This document shows, in pieces, positions 51,883 through 60,687 of a stretch of DNA of 64,000 nt (position 1 is its first letter; every line of letters begins with the position of its first letter). The DNA comes from CAXBPY01 sp003455275 (lineage in GTDB: Bacteria > Bacteroidota > Bacteroidia > Chitinophagales > UBA10324): assembly GCA_963977675.1 (NCBI GenBank), contig CAXBPY010000003.1, positions 1-64,000 on the forward strand, written 5' to 3'. The notes beneath the pieces were generated by a model. The model was not told the DNA's origin. It made no database searches and saw nothing but the letters and a program-made list of their open reading frames with translations. The position numbers were made by a program, and so were the translations under genes.

Positions 51883-51906
51883 TGAACTGAGTATTAAAAA
51901 AAGTTT
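51883..51906. repeat. 24-bp direct repeat, copy 2 (upstream of yhhQ)
   Basis: Identical to 51822-51845. The two copies bracket the yhhQ start codon at 51873-51875. Confidence 0.85.
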
Positions 51907-51982
51907 TGCGAAGAAAACAAAAATCCTGATTCGAATTGTGTCATCTGATTCTATACATTCACCCACCCAAAAAAATCATACG

Positions 51983-53248
51983 ATGAAAAAGTTCTTTCTG
52001 CACACACTCTCTCTGTTCACTTTTGTTTTACTGTTGATCAATTTCAACTCTCATGCGCAGCAACCTCATGACAAGGCAATATATAAAGACTATAAACCAG
52101 GATATTATCAAAATACGATTATGCGCGGTATTAATGATGAAGCCGAAAAGAAAGAACCACCTAAAACTCAAAAATATTTTAAGATGGATGCTACCGGTTT
52201 GGATGTGCCAACTTCTCCATCACAATTTAAAACAGTATGGCGTAATAATCCAATCTCGCAAGGTAATACCGGAACATGCTGGAGTTTTTCCACTACCTCA
52301 TATTACGAGACTGAAATCAATAGGCTCACTGGTCAAAACATAATGCTTTCACAGCTCTTTACTGTGTATTGGGAATATGTAGACAAAGCAAAAGGATTTG
52401 TCGAGACCCGTGGTGAAAGCAATTTTGATGAAGGAAGTGAAGCAAATGCAGTAAAAAGAATTTACCGCGAATATGGATGTGTTCCTTATTCTGATTTTCC
52501 GGGATATGCTGGTGACATAAAAATATATAACCACTCCAGGATGGTGGCTGAAATGAAAAATTACCTGGCAAGCGTTAAGACAAACAATGCATGGAATGAA
52601 GACGAGGTAATCAGTACCATTAAGTCTATTCTTAATCATTACATAGGAACACCACCTGCAGTTGTGATGTGGAATAAGAAAAGTTATTCACCAAAAGATT
52701 TTCTTTTACAAGTATGCAAGCTGAATATGGATGATTATGTAGATGTGATTTCACTCATGGAAAAACCATATTATACCCAAATGGAATACAAAGTGCCGGA
52801 CAATTGGTGGCATGACAGCTCGTATTACAATGTTCCGCTTGATACATTTATGTCTTTGATTAAAAAAACCATTCGCGCGGGCTACAGCATTACAATAGGT
52901 GGCGATGTGAGCGAACCGGGTTTCAATATGAATAATGTATGCATGGTTCCGAGCTGGGATATTCCCTCAGACTATATCGATGAAAATGCCCGTCAGTTTC
53001 GGTTTAACAACGGAACAACAACTGATGATCATGGAATGCATCTGGTTGGTTATATGGAAAAAAATGGAAAGGATTGGTATTTGATAAAAGATTCAGGCGC
53101 CGGCTCGCGAAATGTGGGAGAGGGCAACGAAAGTTTCGGTTATTATTATTTCAGCGAAGATTATGTAAAACTGAAAATTGTCGACATCACTATTCATAAA
53201 GATATGTTTGAATCATTAATGTCGAGATTCAGCACGCATAGAAGCTGA
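51983..53248 (+). CDS. Exported C1 family (papain-like) peptidase
   Basis: 421 residues. ATG 51983 gives a signal peptide ending SHAQ. Catalytic Cys99 in NTGTCWSFS preceded by the Gln of NPISQG; His about residue 353 in DDHGMHLVGY. The third catalytic position, normally Asn before SWG, reads IKDSGAGSRN (Asp about 370). It resembles bleomycin hydrolase/aminopeptidase C-like enzymes but is secreted. Whether Asp supports activity is not known to me. Confidence 0.87.
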   Translation: MKKFFLHTLSLFTFVLLLINFNSHAQQPHDKAIYKDYKPGYYQNTIMRGINDEAEKKEPPKTQKYFKMDATGLDVPTSPSQFKTVWRNNPISQGNTGTCWSFSTTSYYETEINRLTGQNIMLSQLFTVYWEYVDKAKGFVETRGESNFDEGSEANAVKRIYREYGCVPYSDFPGYAGDIKIYNHSRMVAEMKNYLASVKTNNAWNEDEVISTIKSILNHYIGTPPAVVMWNKKSYSPKDFLLQVCKLNMDDYVDVISLMEKPYYTQMEYKVPDNWWHDSSYYNVPLDTFMSLIKKTIRAGYSITIGGDVSEPGFNMNNVCMVPSWDIPSDYIDENARQFRFNNGTTTDDHGMHLVGYMEKNGKDWYLIKDSGAGSRNVGEGNESFGYYYFSEDYVKLKIVDITIHKDMFESLMSRFSTHRS

Positions 53249-53260
53249 AATAAAATAAAA

Positions 53261-53287
53261 CAGCCATCCTGTTTTTCAGGATGGCTG
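53261..53287 (-). terminator. Terminator of ahcY (possibly bidirectional)
   Basis: Perfect 11-bp stem (CAGCCATCCTG / CAGGATGGCTG), 5-nt loop. On the minus strand it is followed by TTTTATTTTATTT, 20 nt past the ahcY stop. On the plus strand only a short T run follows. The core AGCCATCCTG recurs in two plus-strand terminators at 60560 and 61398. Confidence 0.78.
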
Positions 53288-53306
53288 CAACTTTTGAAAT
53301 AAAATT

Positions 53307-54629
53307 TTAGTATCTGTAATAATCAGGTTTGAATGGACCCTGAGCAGCTATGCCAAGGTAATCTGATTGTTCTTTTGAAAGAGTATCGAGTTCAACACCA
53401 ATTTTAGCCAAATGGAGTCGGGCAACTTTTTCATCAAGATGCTTGGGCAAGGTGTAAACTTTGTTTTCGTAATTAGCAGAGTTGTTCCATAACTCAATTT
53501 GTGCAAGAGTTTGATTGCTGAATGAGTTGCTCATTACAAAAGAAGGGTGACCCATTGCGCAACCCAGGTTTACCAATCTTCCCTCGGCAAGAACTATAAT
53601 GTCTTTTCCATTAATGGTGTATTTATCTACCTGCGGCTTGATGGTATCCTTGGTGCTGCCATAGTTTTCATTGATCCAAGCCATATCAATTTCAATATCG
53701 AAATGACCAATGTTGCACACGATAGTTTTGTCCTTCATCAGTCTGAAATGAGTTTCGTTAATCACACCCTTGCAACCTGTGGCAGTCGCTACAATGTCAG
53801 CTTCTTTTACTGCATCACTCATTTTCTTTACTTCATATCCATCCATTGCGGCCTGCAATGCACAAATAGGATCAATTTCAGTAACGATAACTCGTGCACC
53901 AGCGCCGCTCAAAGATTCAGCAGATCCTTTTCCCACATCACCGTAACCTGCAACAACGGCAACCTTGCCTGCAATCATTACATCAGTTGCTCTGCGAATT
54001 GCATCAACTAGGCTTTCGCGACAACCATACTTGTTATCAAACTTCGATTTGGTCACACTGTCATTTACATTGATAGCTGGCATGTGAAGAGTTCCATTTT
54101 TCATACGGTCGTATAAGCGATGAACTCCGGTTGTTGTTTCTTCACTTAATCCTTTTATTCCGTTAATGAGTTCGGTATATACATCAAACACCATATTAGT
54201 GAGATCTCCGCCGTCGTCGAGTATCATATTTAGCGGGCGATCATAGCTTCCGAAGAAAAGGGTTTGTTCAATACACCAGTTGAAATCCGCTTCATTCTGT
54301 CCTTTCCATGCAAAAACAGGAACACCGCCAGCTGCAACAGCAGCAGCTGCATGATCTTGGGTAGAAAAAATATTGCATGAGCTCCAGCGAACTTCTGCTC
54401 CAAGGTCAACTAATGTTTCAATCAGTACTGCAGTTTGTATTGTCATATGAAGGCAACCGGCAATGCGTGCACCTTTCAAAGGTTGTTTGCCTTTATATTC
54501 CTGACGAATTGCCATCAGTCCGGGCATTTCTGCTTCTGCCAGTTTTATTTCTTTTCTTCCCCACTCTGCGAGAGAAATATCTTTCACTTTGTAAGGCAAC
54601 TTAATGTCAATTACACTCTTTGTTGTCAT
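53307..54629 (-). CDS. ahcY: Adenosylhomocysteinase
   Basis: Hydrolyses S-adenosylhomocysteine to adenosine and homocysteine, keeping methylation going. 440 residues. NAD-binding GYGDVGKGSAESLSGAGARV, substrate segment VNDSVTKSKFDNKYGCRES (catalytic Lys, Asp), C-terminal KPDYYRY with the Lys-x-x-x-Tyr-Arg-Tyr end that closes the partner subunit's cofactor site. It has its own promoter and terminator. Confidence 0.96.
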   Translation of the reverse strand: MTTKSVIDIKLPYKVKDISLAEWGRKEIKLAEAEMPGLMAIRQEYKGKQPLKGARIAGCLHMTIQTAVLIETLVDLGAEVRWSSCNIFSTQDHAAAAVAAGGVPVFAWKGQNEADFNWCIEQTLFFGSYDRPLNMILDDGGDLTNMVFDVYTELINGIKGLSEETTTGVHRLYDRMKNGTLHMPAINVNDSVTKSKFDNKYGCRESLVDAIRRATDVMIAGKVAVVAGYGDVGKGSAESLSGAGARVIVTEIDPICALQAAMDGYEVKKMSDAVKEADIVATATGCKGVINETHFRLMKDKTIVCNIGHFDIEIDMAWINENYGSTKDTIKPQVDKYTINGKDIIVLAEGRLVNLGCAMGHPSFVMSNSFSNQTLAQIELWNNSANYENKVYTLPKHLDEKVARLHLAKIGVELDTLSKEQSDYLGIAAQGPFKPDYYRY

Positions 54630-54655
54630 GATTTGTTAAATGATTTTTTGGAGGG

Positions 54656-54663
54656 CAAATATA
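54656..54663 (-). promoter_or_regulatory. Promoter -7 box TATATTTG for ahcY
   Basis: Exact TAnnTTTG match on the minus strand, 26 nt from ATG 54629. Confidence 0.52.
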
Positions 54664-54744
54664 GTTTTCTTCAGAACATTGTTCTGTTTGCAGAATAGCT
54701 TTGAAGACAGGAATTTGCTAACCGATTGTTTTCTGATTCTAGAA

Positions 54745-56199
54745 CTATTTACTGTATTTGATGGTGACTAATGCATCATTTACCCAAACACTATCATCGG
54801 TATAAACCTTTAACTTGTAATCACCTGCAGTGTAAAAAGTGTATTTGATATAGGTTGCTTTTCCTTCGGGGTCTATTGTATAATATTTAGTTTCATAAAG
54901 ATCATCATAATCGCTTCCTTTTTTACGGTAAACTTTCAGCGTGAGTCCATCGGTTTTAAATGGTTTGGTATTACTTACATGAATATACACATAGCTTCCG
55001 TTTGATTTATTAATGTAAAACTCATCGCCGGCATTGCTGCAATTATTGAGGTAATCAAGATCTGTGCACACTACCACCTTCGAATCCATAAAATAGAATG
55101 TACTGTTTGGATCGTTGTAATCGATATTGATATCGCTATTTTTAATTGTTACATATCCGCTGTTGATCCACACATCATCACCTGTATAGACATCTACAAC
55201 ATAATCTCCTGCTGATGAGAAAAAATAATCAAAATAAGTAGCAACCAGTGTTGATTTGATTGTGTAGTCTTTTGTTTCAATGTATTGATCATACTCGCCG
55301 CTTGAACCCTTTTTATAAAATTTTGCTTTGATATCAGTTACTCCGAGTTGAGTGGTGCCATTATCTACATACACAGTCACATTTCCTCCTGAACCTGTAA
55401 TGTTAAAAACAGTGCTTTCATTTTTTGGGTAACCAAGGTCATCTACATCTTCGCAGAAAACAACCTTTGAACCAGAATAAATATCAGTTCCTGATGTATT
55501 GCTTCCATTATTTGAATTGTTGTTAGACACAACTGTGTTTCCGCCGTCTTCTTCAGGAAACTTGAGAGCGTTAATTGGATCCAGTATGTTCAGATTTTTT
55601 ACACTCACTGCAAAATTTAAGTTCTGACCATTCTCCAAATAATAAGTAACTACACCAAGAGCTTCACCCATCATATTCATCAGAGGGCTGCCGCTATTAC
55701 CATGAGAAATTGGTGCGGTGATTTGAATTGTCTCACCCATTTTTTCATCTTCACGAATCGAAGAAACAATTCCGTCAGCTACCGATTTTTCAAGTCCGAG
55801 CGGATTTCCGATAATGAAGATTTTTTCTCCTGCTTTCGGAGAGGTTGCATTCATTTTCAAGAAGGGAAATGTTTCGTTCAGTTCATTTTTTACTGTGAAC
55901 TTAAGCAAATCACTTTCCTTACTCCAGCCCAAAACATTTTCTACGAGATAAGTTTTATTATCTGAAGTTTTAATTTTTGCTTTTGCTGCACCTTGAAATA
56001 CATGGTAATTGCTAAGCGCAGTGCCAGTTGATGAAATAAAAAAACCAGTGCCTACAGCATATTCATTTCCTGAAGCATCATAAGTAGTGATTTTAAAAAT
56101 TGCAGGCGAGCATTTGTCAATTAATGCAGTTAGATCACTCTGAGCAAAAGAATTGATAGTAGTAGCTAAAAAGAAAAGGAGAAAAAGTGTGCGTTTCAT
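54745..56199 (-). CDS. Exported trypsin-like serine protease fused to two copies of an unrecognised Ig-like repeat
   Basis: 484 residues. Signal peptide ends SFAQ. The trypsin-like domain (about 21-210) has the catalytic triad His66 (SNYHVF), Asp97 (ESDLLKF) and Ser169 (SHGNSGSPL). After a Ser/Asn-rich linker come two about 105-residue repeats (about 245-355, 370-484), each starting SKVVxC, with a central KKG..YD..YETK.YTI and ending VW(I/V)N..(Y/L)VTIK. There is no PDZ domain and no T9SS tail. The same repeat forms the whole of the adjacent upstream gene product. Confidence 0.82.
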   Translation of the reverse strand: MKRTLFLLFFLATTINSFAQSDLTALIDKCSPAIFKITTYDASGNEYAVGTGFFISSTGTALSNYHVFQGAAKAKIKTSDNKTYLVENVLGWSKESDLLKFTVKNELNETFPFLKMNATSPKAGEKIFIIGNPLGLEKSVADGIVSSIREDEKMGETIQITAPISHGNSGSPLMNMMGEALGVVTYYLENGQNLNFAVSVKNLNILDPINALKFPEEDGGNTVVSNNNSNNGSNTSGTDIYSGSKVVFCEDVDDLGYPKNESTVFNITGSGGNVTVYVDNGTTQLGVTDIKAKFYKKGSSGEYDQYIETKDYTIKSTLVATYFDYFFSSAGDYVVDVYTGDDVWINSGYVTIKNSDINIDYNDPNSTFYFMDSKVVVCTDLDYLNNCSNAGDEFYINKSNGSYVYIHVSNTKPFKTDGLTLKVYRKKGSDYDDLYETKYYTIDPEGKATYIKYTFYTAGDYKLKVYTDDSVWVNDALVTIKYSK

Positions 56200-56231
56200 T
56201 TTATTTATGTTCTGTTTAAGATTTCAAAAAA

Positions 56232-57029
56232 TTATTTTTTAATTGTGAGGTAACCATCATTCACCCAAATGTTATCGCCGGTAACAACTGAAACAAGATA
56301 ATTTCCATTTGATGCAAATGAATGTGAGAAAGTATAACTCTCGGCTTCCGGGTCGACAGAATATGTTTCCTTAAAGACAAGTTTATCGTAGTTCTTGCCT
56401 TTCTTTTTATAAATATAAATTATTAAAAAATTGTGCTTGAATTTTTTAGGTCCGTTTGTTACAAAAACATTCACCGTTTCGCCAGTATTAAATTCGTTCT
56501 TAGAGATCGGAAGGCCGGCATCATCAAATTGGGAACAGAATTCAACTTTCGAATCCATAAAATAAAATGTACTGCTTGGGTCGGAGTAATTGCTACTTGG
56601 GTAAGATGTGTCTTCAGAATAAAGAAATGAATTCTCAATTGCGTCATCTTCATTAACATCAATCAATACAGAATCGGAGGCAAGTAATTGTTGATTACTG
56701 TAAACAGATAACAAATATTTTCCATCTCGAAACCAGGTAACATCGGTGATATAGTAACCTGATGAATTATCTTTTGTTAAAGAATAGGCTTCAGTTGGGC
56801 TATATGTATTATCATCTTGCTTTTCGCTGATTGAGAGCATTAGGTTTCCATCAGAAGATCCGCGGTAGGCGATCAAATTGCAAGCTGAAAAATTTTCGAA
56901 ATGAAATTCAGATTTATTGTCAATTGGAATTCCATTTTCGCGCAACCCATTGCATACATAAATGTTCTGTCCATAACTTATTGCAGAACCAAGCAAAAAA
57001 AATATTGATAATGTAGAGAGTTTAACCAT
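56232..57029 (-). CDS. Exported protein made of the same repeat as the adjacent protease
   Basis: 265 residues, signal peptide ending SYGQ. Two repeat copies: a divergent one at about 20-127 (QNIYVCNGLRENGIP start) and a close one at about 155-265 (SKVEFCSQFDDAGLP ... IWVNDGYLTIKK). The linker SDPSSTFYFMDSKV matches NDPNSTFYFMDSKV in the protease. It has no catalytic domain. It lies 32 nt upstream of the protease gene on the same strand and shares its promoter. Role unknown; a ligand-binding or scaffold partner is possible. Confidence 0.7.
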   Translation of the reverse strand: MVKLSTLSIFFLLGSAISYGQNIYVCNGLRENGIPIDNKSEFHFENFSACNLIAYRGSSDGNLMLSISEKQDDNTYSPTEAYSLTKDNSSGYYITDVTWFRDGKYLLSVYSNQQLLASDSVLIDVNEDDAIENSFLYSEDTSYPSSNYSDPSSTFYFMDSKVEFCSQFDDAGLPISKNEFNTGETVNVFVTNGPKKFKHNFLIIYIYKKKGKNYDKLVFKETYSVDPEAESYTFSHSFASNGNYLVSVVTGDNIWVNDGYLTIKK

Positions 57030-57042
57030 ATATCGAATGGCT

Positions 57043-57050
57043 CAAATATA
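57043..57050 (-). promoter_or_regulatory. Promoter -7 box TATATTTG for the repeat protein/protease pair
   Basis: Exact TAnnTTTG match on the minus strand, 13 nt from ATG 57029. Confidence 0.52.
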
Positions 57051-57183
57051 GGATGAGAAAAAAATTACTGAGAAGGTGCTGAAGAATTATTTACTTACAT
57101 TTTGTTTAAATTTTTTTTAAATAATAAATTGAATTTGATTTTCTCTTTTCCGTCTTCAGCAGGGTTACATTATTCTTACACCA

Positions 57184-58419
57184 ATGAATTTGATTGAAAA
57201 TATCAGACAGGCATTACGGTCCATTCGCGCAAACAGAACACGCACAATTCTTACCTGCCTCATCATAGCATTCGGAATTATGGCACTTGTCGGAATCCTT
57301 ACGGCGGTCGATTCTCTTAAGGCCAATATTTATTCGAGCTTCAGTTTTCTTGGTTCTAATACTTTTAGTATTCGACAAGGCGGCACAGGAGTTCGCCGTC
57401 ATGGTGGTGGCAGAGAAGAAATAACAAGCCCGCCGCTTCGATTCGAGGAAGCTCGTGCCTTTAAAGAGAGGTTTGATTTCCCTGCAAAAGTTTCTCTCGG
57501 TGTTTTTGCTTCTGGTATGGCAACAGTGAAATTCTTTTCTGAAAAAACAAACCCCAATGTGGCAGTTTGGGGAATTGATCAATATTATCTGGAGGCAAGC
57601 GGTTATGAAATTGCAGAAGGAAGATTTTTTACAGCTGCTGAAGTAAAGGACGGAAGTGATCTGGTTATTCTTGGGAATGATGTGGTGACAAAACTTTTTA
57701 AAGAAAAATCAGATCCCTTAAATCAATATGTTTCAATTAATGACAAACGATACCGGATTATCGGACTTATGAAATCAAAAGGTAGCAGCATGGTACGAAG
57801 CGGAGATAATCAGGTATTTGTTCCAATCCTAAATGCAATCAGATACTTTACCGGACCTGATGCTTCAGTCGGAATTTCTGTAACAGTTGATAATATTGAT
57901 CAACTCAATTATGCCATTGAAGAGGCAGGTGGTTTAATGAGAAGTATCCGTAAAATAAAACTTGGACACGATGATGATTTTGATATTACAAAAAGTGATG
58001 CGCTGGCTAATACCGTGTTCGATCAGATCAGTTATGTAACAATTGCAGCTACTATAATAGGAGTCATCACTTTGTTTGGCGCAGCAATAGGACTGATGAA
58101 CATAATGCTAGTTTCAGTCACTGAACGAACCCGCGAAATTGGTGTGAGCAAAGCGCTTGGGGCAACACGAAGAACCATTCGTACACAGTTTTTGGTCGAA
58201 GCAATTGTCATCTGCCAGCTTGGTGGCATACTTGGAATTATTTTAGGAATCCTTGCCGGTAATGGAGTCTCGCTTCTCATTGGCGGAACATTCATCATAC
58301 CTTGGGTTTGGATTTTTGCAGGAATAGTTTTCTGCTTTATGGTCGGGTTGGTTTCCGGACTTTATCCAGCAGTAAAAGCAGCACGGCTTGATCCAATTGA
58401 GTCGTTGCGCTATGAGTAA
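57184..58419 (+). CDS. ABC transporter permease (MacB/FtsX-type)
   Basis: 411 residues with MacB-like topology: helix 1 (ILTCLIIAFGIMALVGILT), a large periplasmic MacB_PCD domain (about 40-270), then three C-terminal helices of the FtsX domain with SVTERTREIGVSKALGATRR and ARLDPIESLRYE at the end. It has no ATPase or membrane-fusion partner adjacent, so the partner must be encoded elsewhere. Likely in efflux or lipoprotein-type transport. Confidence 0.9.
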   Translation: MNLIENIRQALRSIRANRTRTILTCLIIAFGIMALVGILTAVDSLKANIYSSFSFLGSNTFSIRQGGTGVRRHGGGREEITSPPLRFEEARAFKERFDFPAKVSLGVFASGMATVKFFSEKTNPNVAVWGIDQYYLEASGYEIAEGRFFTAAEVKDGSDLVILGNDVVTKLFKEKSDPLNQYVSINDKRYRIIGLMKSKGSSMVRSGDNQVFVPILNAIRYFTGPDASVGISVTVDNIDQLNYAIEEAGGLMRSIRKIKLGHDDDFDITKSDALANTVFDQISYVTIAATIIGVITLFGAAIGLMNIMLVSVTERTREIGVSKALGATRRTIRTQFLVEAIVICQLGGILGIILGILAGNGVSLLIGGTFIIPWVWIFAGIVFCFMVGLVSGLYPAVKAARLDPIESLRYE

Positions 58420-58455
58420 AGAAGTATTGTCATACTATTAACAGAAACCTTCCTC

Positions 58456-59085
58456 TTATCGTTTGTTTTTAAAAGTGAACTTGTTTTCAGTTCCAATTAG
58501 CAGCCTTTGAATATTTTGCCGGTGTGTGTAAATAATCAGAATTGGAATCAACAACGAAAAAACAATTATCATTTTAGATGAATAGTTAAGCATAAAAATT
58601 ATGCTTAACGGAAAAGTAATTCCCGCAAGAATGGAAGAGAGAGAGACATATCTTGAAAACAAAACAGTAACCAGAAAAACAGCAGTGCAAACGATGGCCG
58701 CCTTAGGAAAGACTGCCAGTATTACACCAAAGAGAGTAGCAACACCTTTTCCGCCTTTAAACCATAAATATATTGGATATATATGACCAACTGCAGCAGA
58801 TAATCCGAGAGCTAATTGATATACTATAAAATCTTCGCTCGCTGTTGAAATATTTCCGAAGTAGTAGGAGAGAGAAACAGCAAACATTCCCTTTGCAATA
58901 TCAAGAATAAGAACGGCAAATCCGGCGCGCTTACCCAGTACGCGCATTGTATTGGTTGCCCCTGCATTTCCACTTCCTTCTTTACGAACATCTTTTCCAA
59001 AAAATATTTTCCCTACCAGAACTGAAAACGGAATTCCGCCAATCAGGTAAGCAAGTTCAATAGAAAGGAATATTTCAAACCGCAC
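58456..59085 (-). CDS. plsY: Glycerol-3-phosphate acyltransferase PlsY
   Basis: Transfers acyl from acyl-phosphate to glycerol 3-phosphate, the first step of phospholipid synthesis. 209 residues, about five to seven helices. Signature motifs GSGNAGATNTMRVLGK (about 37-52), FKGGKGVATLFG (about 108-119) and a third near the C-terminus. The required partner PlsX is not in the window; PlsC (second acylation) is encoded 3.6 kb away. Confidence 0.93.
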   Translation of the reverse strand: MRFEIFLSIELAYLIGGIPFSVLVGKIFFGKDVRKEGSGNAGATNTMRVLGKRAGFAVLILDIAKGMFAVSLSYYFGNISTASEDFIVYQLALGLSAAVGHIYPIYLWFKGGKGVATLFGVILAVFPKAAIVCTAVFLVTVLFSRYVSLSSILAGITFPLSIIFMLNYSSKMIIVFSLLIPILIIYTHRQNIQRLLIGTENKFTFKNKR

Positions 59086-59244
59086 TTATCAAAATTTTAT
59101 TCTGCAATGAAAATAAAAATTGCCCACTAATTACTTGCTTGAAAATGTAAGCGCGTTTAAATATTTTTTCTGTCATTTGATTATTCAACTTCCTTTATTG
59201 TATTTTTCCACCCACATTCAAACAGAAAAAATCAAACATTTAAA

Positions 59245-60153
59245 ATGAAAAAAATTCTAAGCATGGCAATGGCAATTGTGCTGTTGCTGAATTTAAAGGT
59301 TGCAAAATCACAAGCTATTCTTAATGCTGATTTCGAAAGCTGGCAAGCTGTTACTTCTTATGAAGATCCTACTTCCTGGATGACCAGCAATGCTGCCTCT
59401 TCACAAGTTGTTGGGTTGCCTACAGTTCTTAAATCTACAACTGCAAATTCTGGACAATATGCTGCACAATTGCAAACAGCAGGAACTGCCCTTCATTTCC
59501 CCGGTGTAATCACAAATGGAGTAATAACTTCTCCAGGTGTTGGACAAATTACATTCAGCGGCGGTACTCCATGGACTACCCGTTCGCAGAACCTGACAGG
59601 TTATTTTCAATATACTGCTGGTGGCGGAGCAGATTCTGCATTGGTAACAGCTATTCTATTTCATAGAAACGGTGCAAACCGTGATACCATTGCAGTTGGA
59701 AGAAAAGGATTAGGAGCACAAGCAACTTATGCACAGTTTACTCTTAATTTTAACTATCATGACTGGTCTTCAACAATGCCTGATTCAGTTTTAATTATTG
59801 TTCAAAGTTCAAAGAATATCCTTTCAGCTCAGACCGGAACAGTTCTTTTGATTGATGATATAGCTCTGCATGGAAATGTAGCTGGTATAAACAATACAGT
59901 GATAACAAAACCTTCTGTTGCAATTTACCCTAATCCTGCAAGTTCAGTTGTTCGTTTCTCCTTCAAGGGAATGAATAATGCATCTACTCTTAACATCTAT
60001 GACCTTCTTGGAAAGAAAATTAAATCCATCACAATTGATGGTTCTGTTTTAAACCTTGAAACTGAAGACATGGACAATGGTATGTATTTCTACCAGGTAT
60101 CTGATTTGAACAACGCTGTACTTTCTACAGGTAAATTCAGCATAAAAAAATAA
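59245..60153 (+). CDS. T9SS cargo with a carbohydrate-binding-like domain
   Basis: 302 residues. Signal peptide ends AKSQ. Residues about 22-215 resemble a jelly-roll/PCMD or carbohydrate-binding fold (ILNADFESWQAVTSYEDPTSW; LLIDDIALHG). A type A T9SS sorting domain forms the last 75 residues (VAIYPNPASSVVRFSF ... DNGMYFYQVSD). It is followed by a strong terminator. Confidence 0.8.
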   Translation: MKKILSMAMAIVLLLNLKVAKSQAILNADFESWQAVTSYEDPTSWMTSNAASSQVVGLPTVLKSTTANSGQYAAQLQTAGTALHFPGVITNGVITSPGVGQITFSGGTPWTTRSQNLTGYFQYTAGGGADSALVTAILFHRNGANRDTIAVGRKGLGAQATYAQFTLNFNYHDWSSTMPDSVLIIVQSSKNILSAQTGTVLLIDDIALHGNVAGINNTVITKPSVAIYPNPASSVVRFSFKGMNNASTLNIYDLLGKKIKSITIDGSVLNLETEDMDNGMYFYQVSDLNNAVLSTGKFSIKK

Positions 60154-60178
60154 TTTCTTAGTTAGCAAAAATTATTAT

Positions 60179-60211
60179 AACCCGTTTCAATCAAATGAGA
60201 CGGGTTTTTTT
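60179..60211 (+). terminator. Rho-independent terminator of the T9SS cargo gene
   Basis: 10-bp stem (AACCCGTTTC / GAGACGGGTT, one G-T pair), 8-nt loop, then a T run. Confidence 0.85.
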
Positions 60212-60335
60212 ATGCAAAATTTTTATTGACTAAAAAATTTTTCTGAAAACACATACTTGTGAACAACAATCGCATAAAAGCTTATTAATCCTTATTGCTG
60301 CTGTATACTTTAGGTGTATCAAAAAAATAATTCAA

Positions 60336-60536
60336 ATGGCTGACCCGAATATCACTAACTCAGATGAACAAAGAACCGAGCATGATTTGCAGGAAGCAAA
60401 GCAAAACTTGCTCACTTTGGAGGCGTTATTAAAAATGCGCGCTCAAAACAAACCTATGATTCAGGAAGATGATGGAACAAAGAGTGAGGAAGATTTTGAT
60501 ATTGATCCTATTCCCGGATACGGAGGGGCATGGTAA
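60336..60536 (+). CDS. Small acidic protein of unknown function
   Basis: 66 residues, no signal peptide. An N-terminal helix (EHDLQEAKQNLLTLEALLKM) is followed by an acidic tail (EDDGTKSEEDFDIDPIPGYG) ending GGAW. A well-formed terminator follows the stop by about 25 nt and another lies upstream, so it forms its own transcription unit, which supports it being real. No family known to me. Confidence 0.62.
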   Translation: MADPNITNSDEQRTEHDLQEAKQNLLTLEALLKMRAQNKPMIQEDDGTKSEEDFDIDPIPGYGGAW

Positions 60537-60559
60537 TATTTTATTAAAAAAATAATTAA

Positions 60560-60590
60560 AGCCATTCTGAAATTTCAGGATGGCTTTTTT
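60560..60590 (+). terminator. Rho-independent terminator of the small acidic protein gene
   Basis: 13-bp near-palindrome AGCCATTCTGAAA / TTTCAGGATGGCT followed by T(6). Same core as the terminators at 53261 and 61398. Confidence 0.86.
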
Positions 60591-60643
60591 GTTTGTTTAA
60601 AACTCTTTTATAGAGTTTTTGCATAATCGATAATAGTCACTCA

Positions 60644-60651
60644 TATATTTG
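60644..60651 (+). promoter_or_regulatory. Promoter with -7 box TATATTTG for the small lipoprotein pair
   Basis: Exact TAnnTTTG match with TTTTTG at 60616-60621 as a possible -33 element (22-nt spacer). ATG 60688 follows 36 nt later. Confidence 0.52.
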
Positions 60652-60687
60652 GCGACTTAAATTCAAAAACATTTCTTAAAACACACT

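Noticed and set aside
51876..51982. preQ1 riboswitch upstream of the queuosine precursor transporter
   Set aside because: No preQ1-type stem-loop with an A-rich tail could be found in the divergent gap.
54630..54744. SAH or SAM riboswitch upstream of ahcY
   Set aside because: The 26-nt leader after the promoter box is too short and shows no matching structure.
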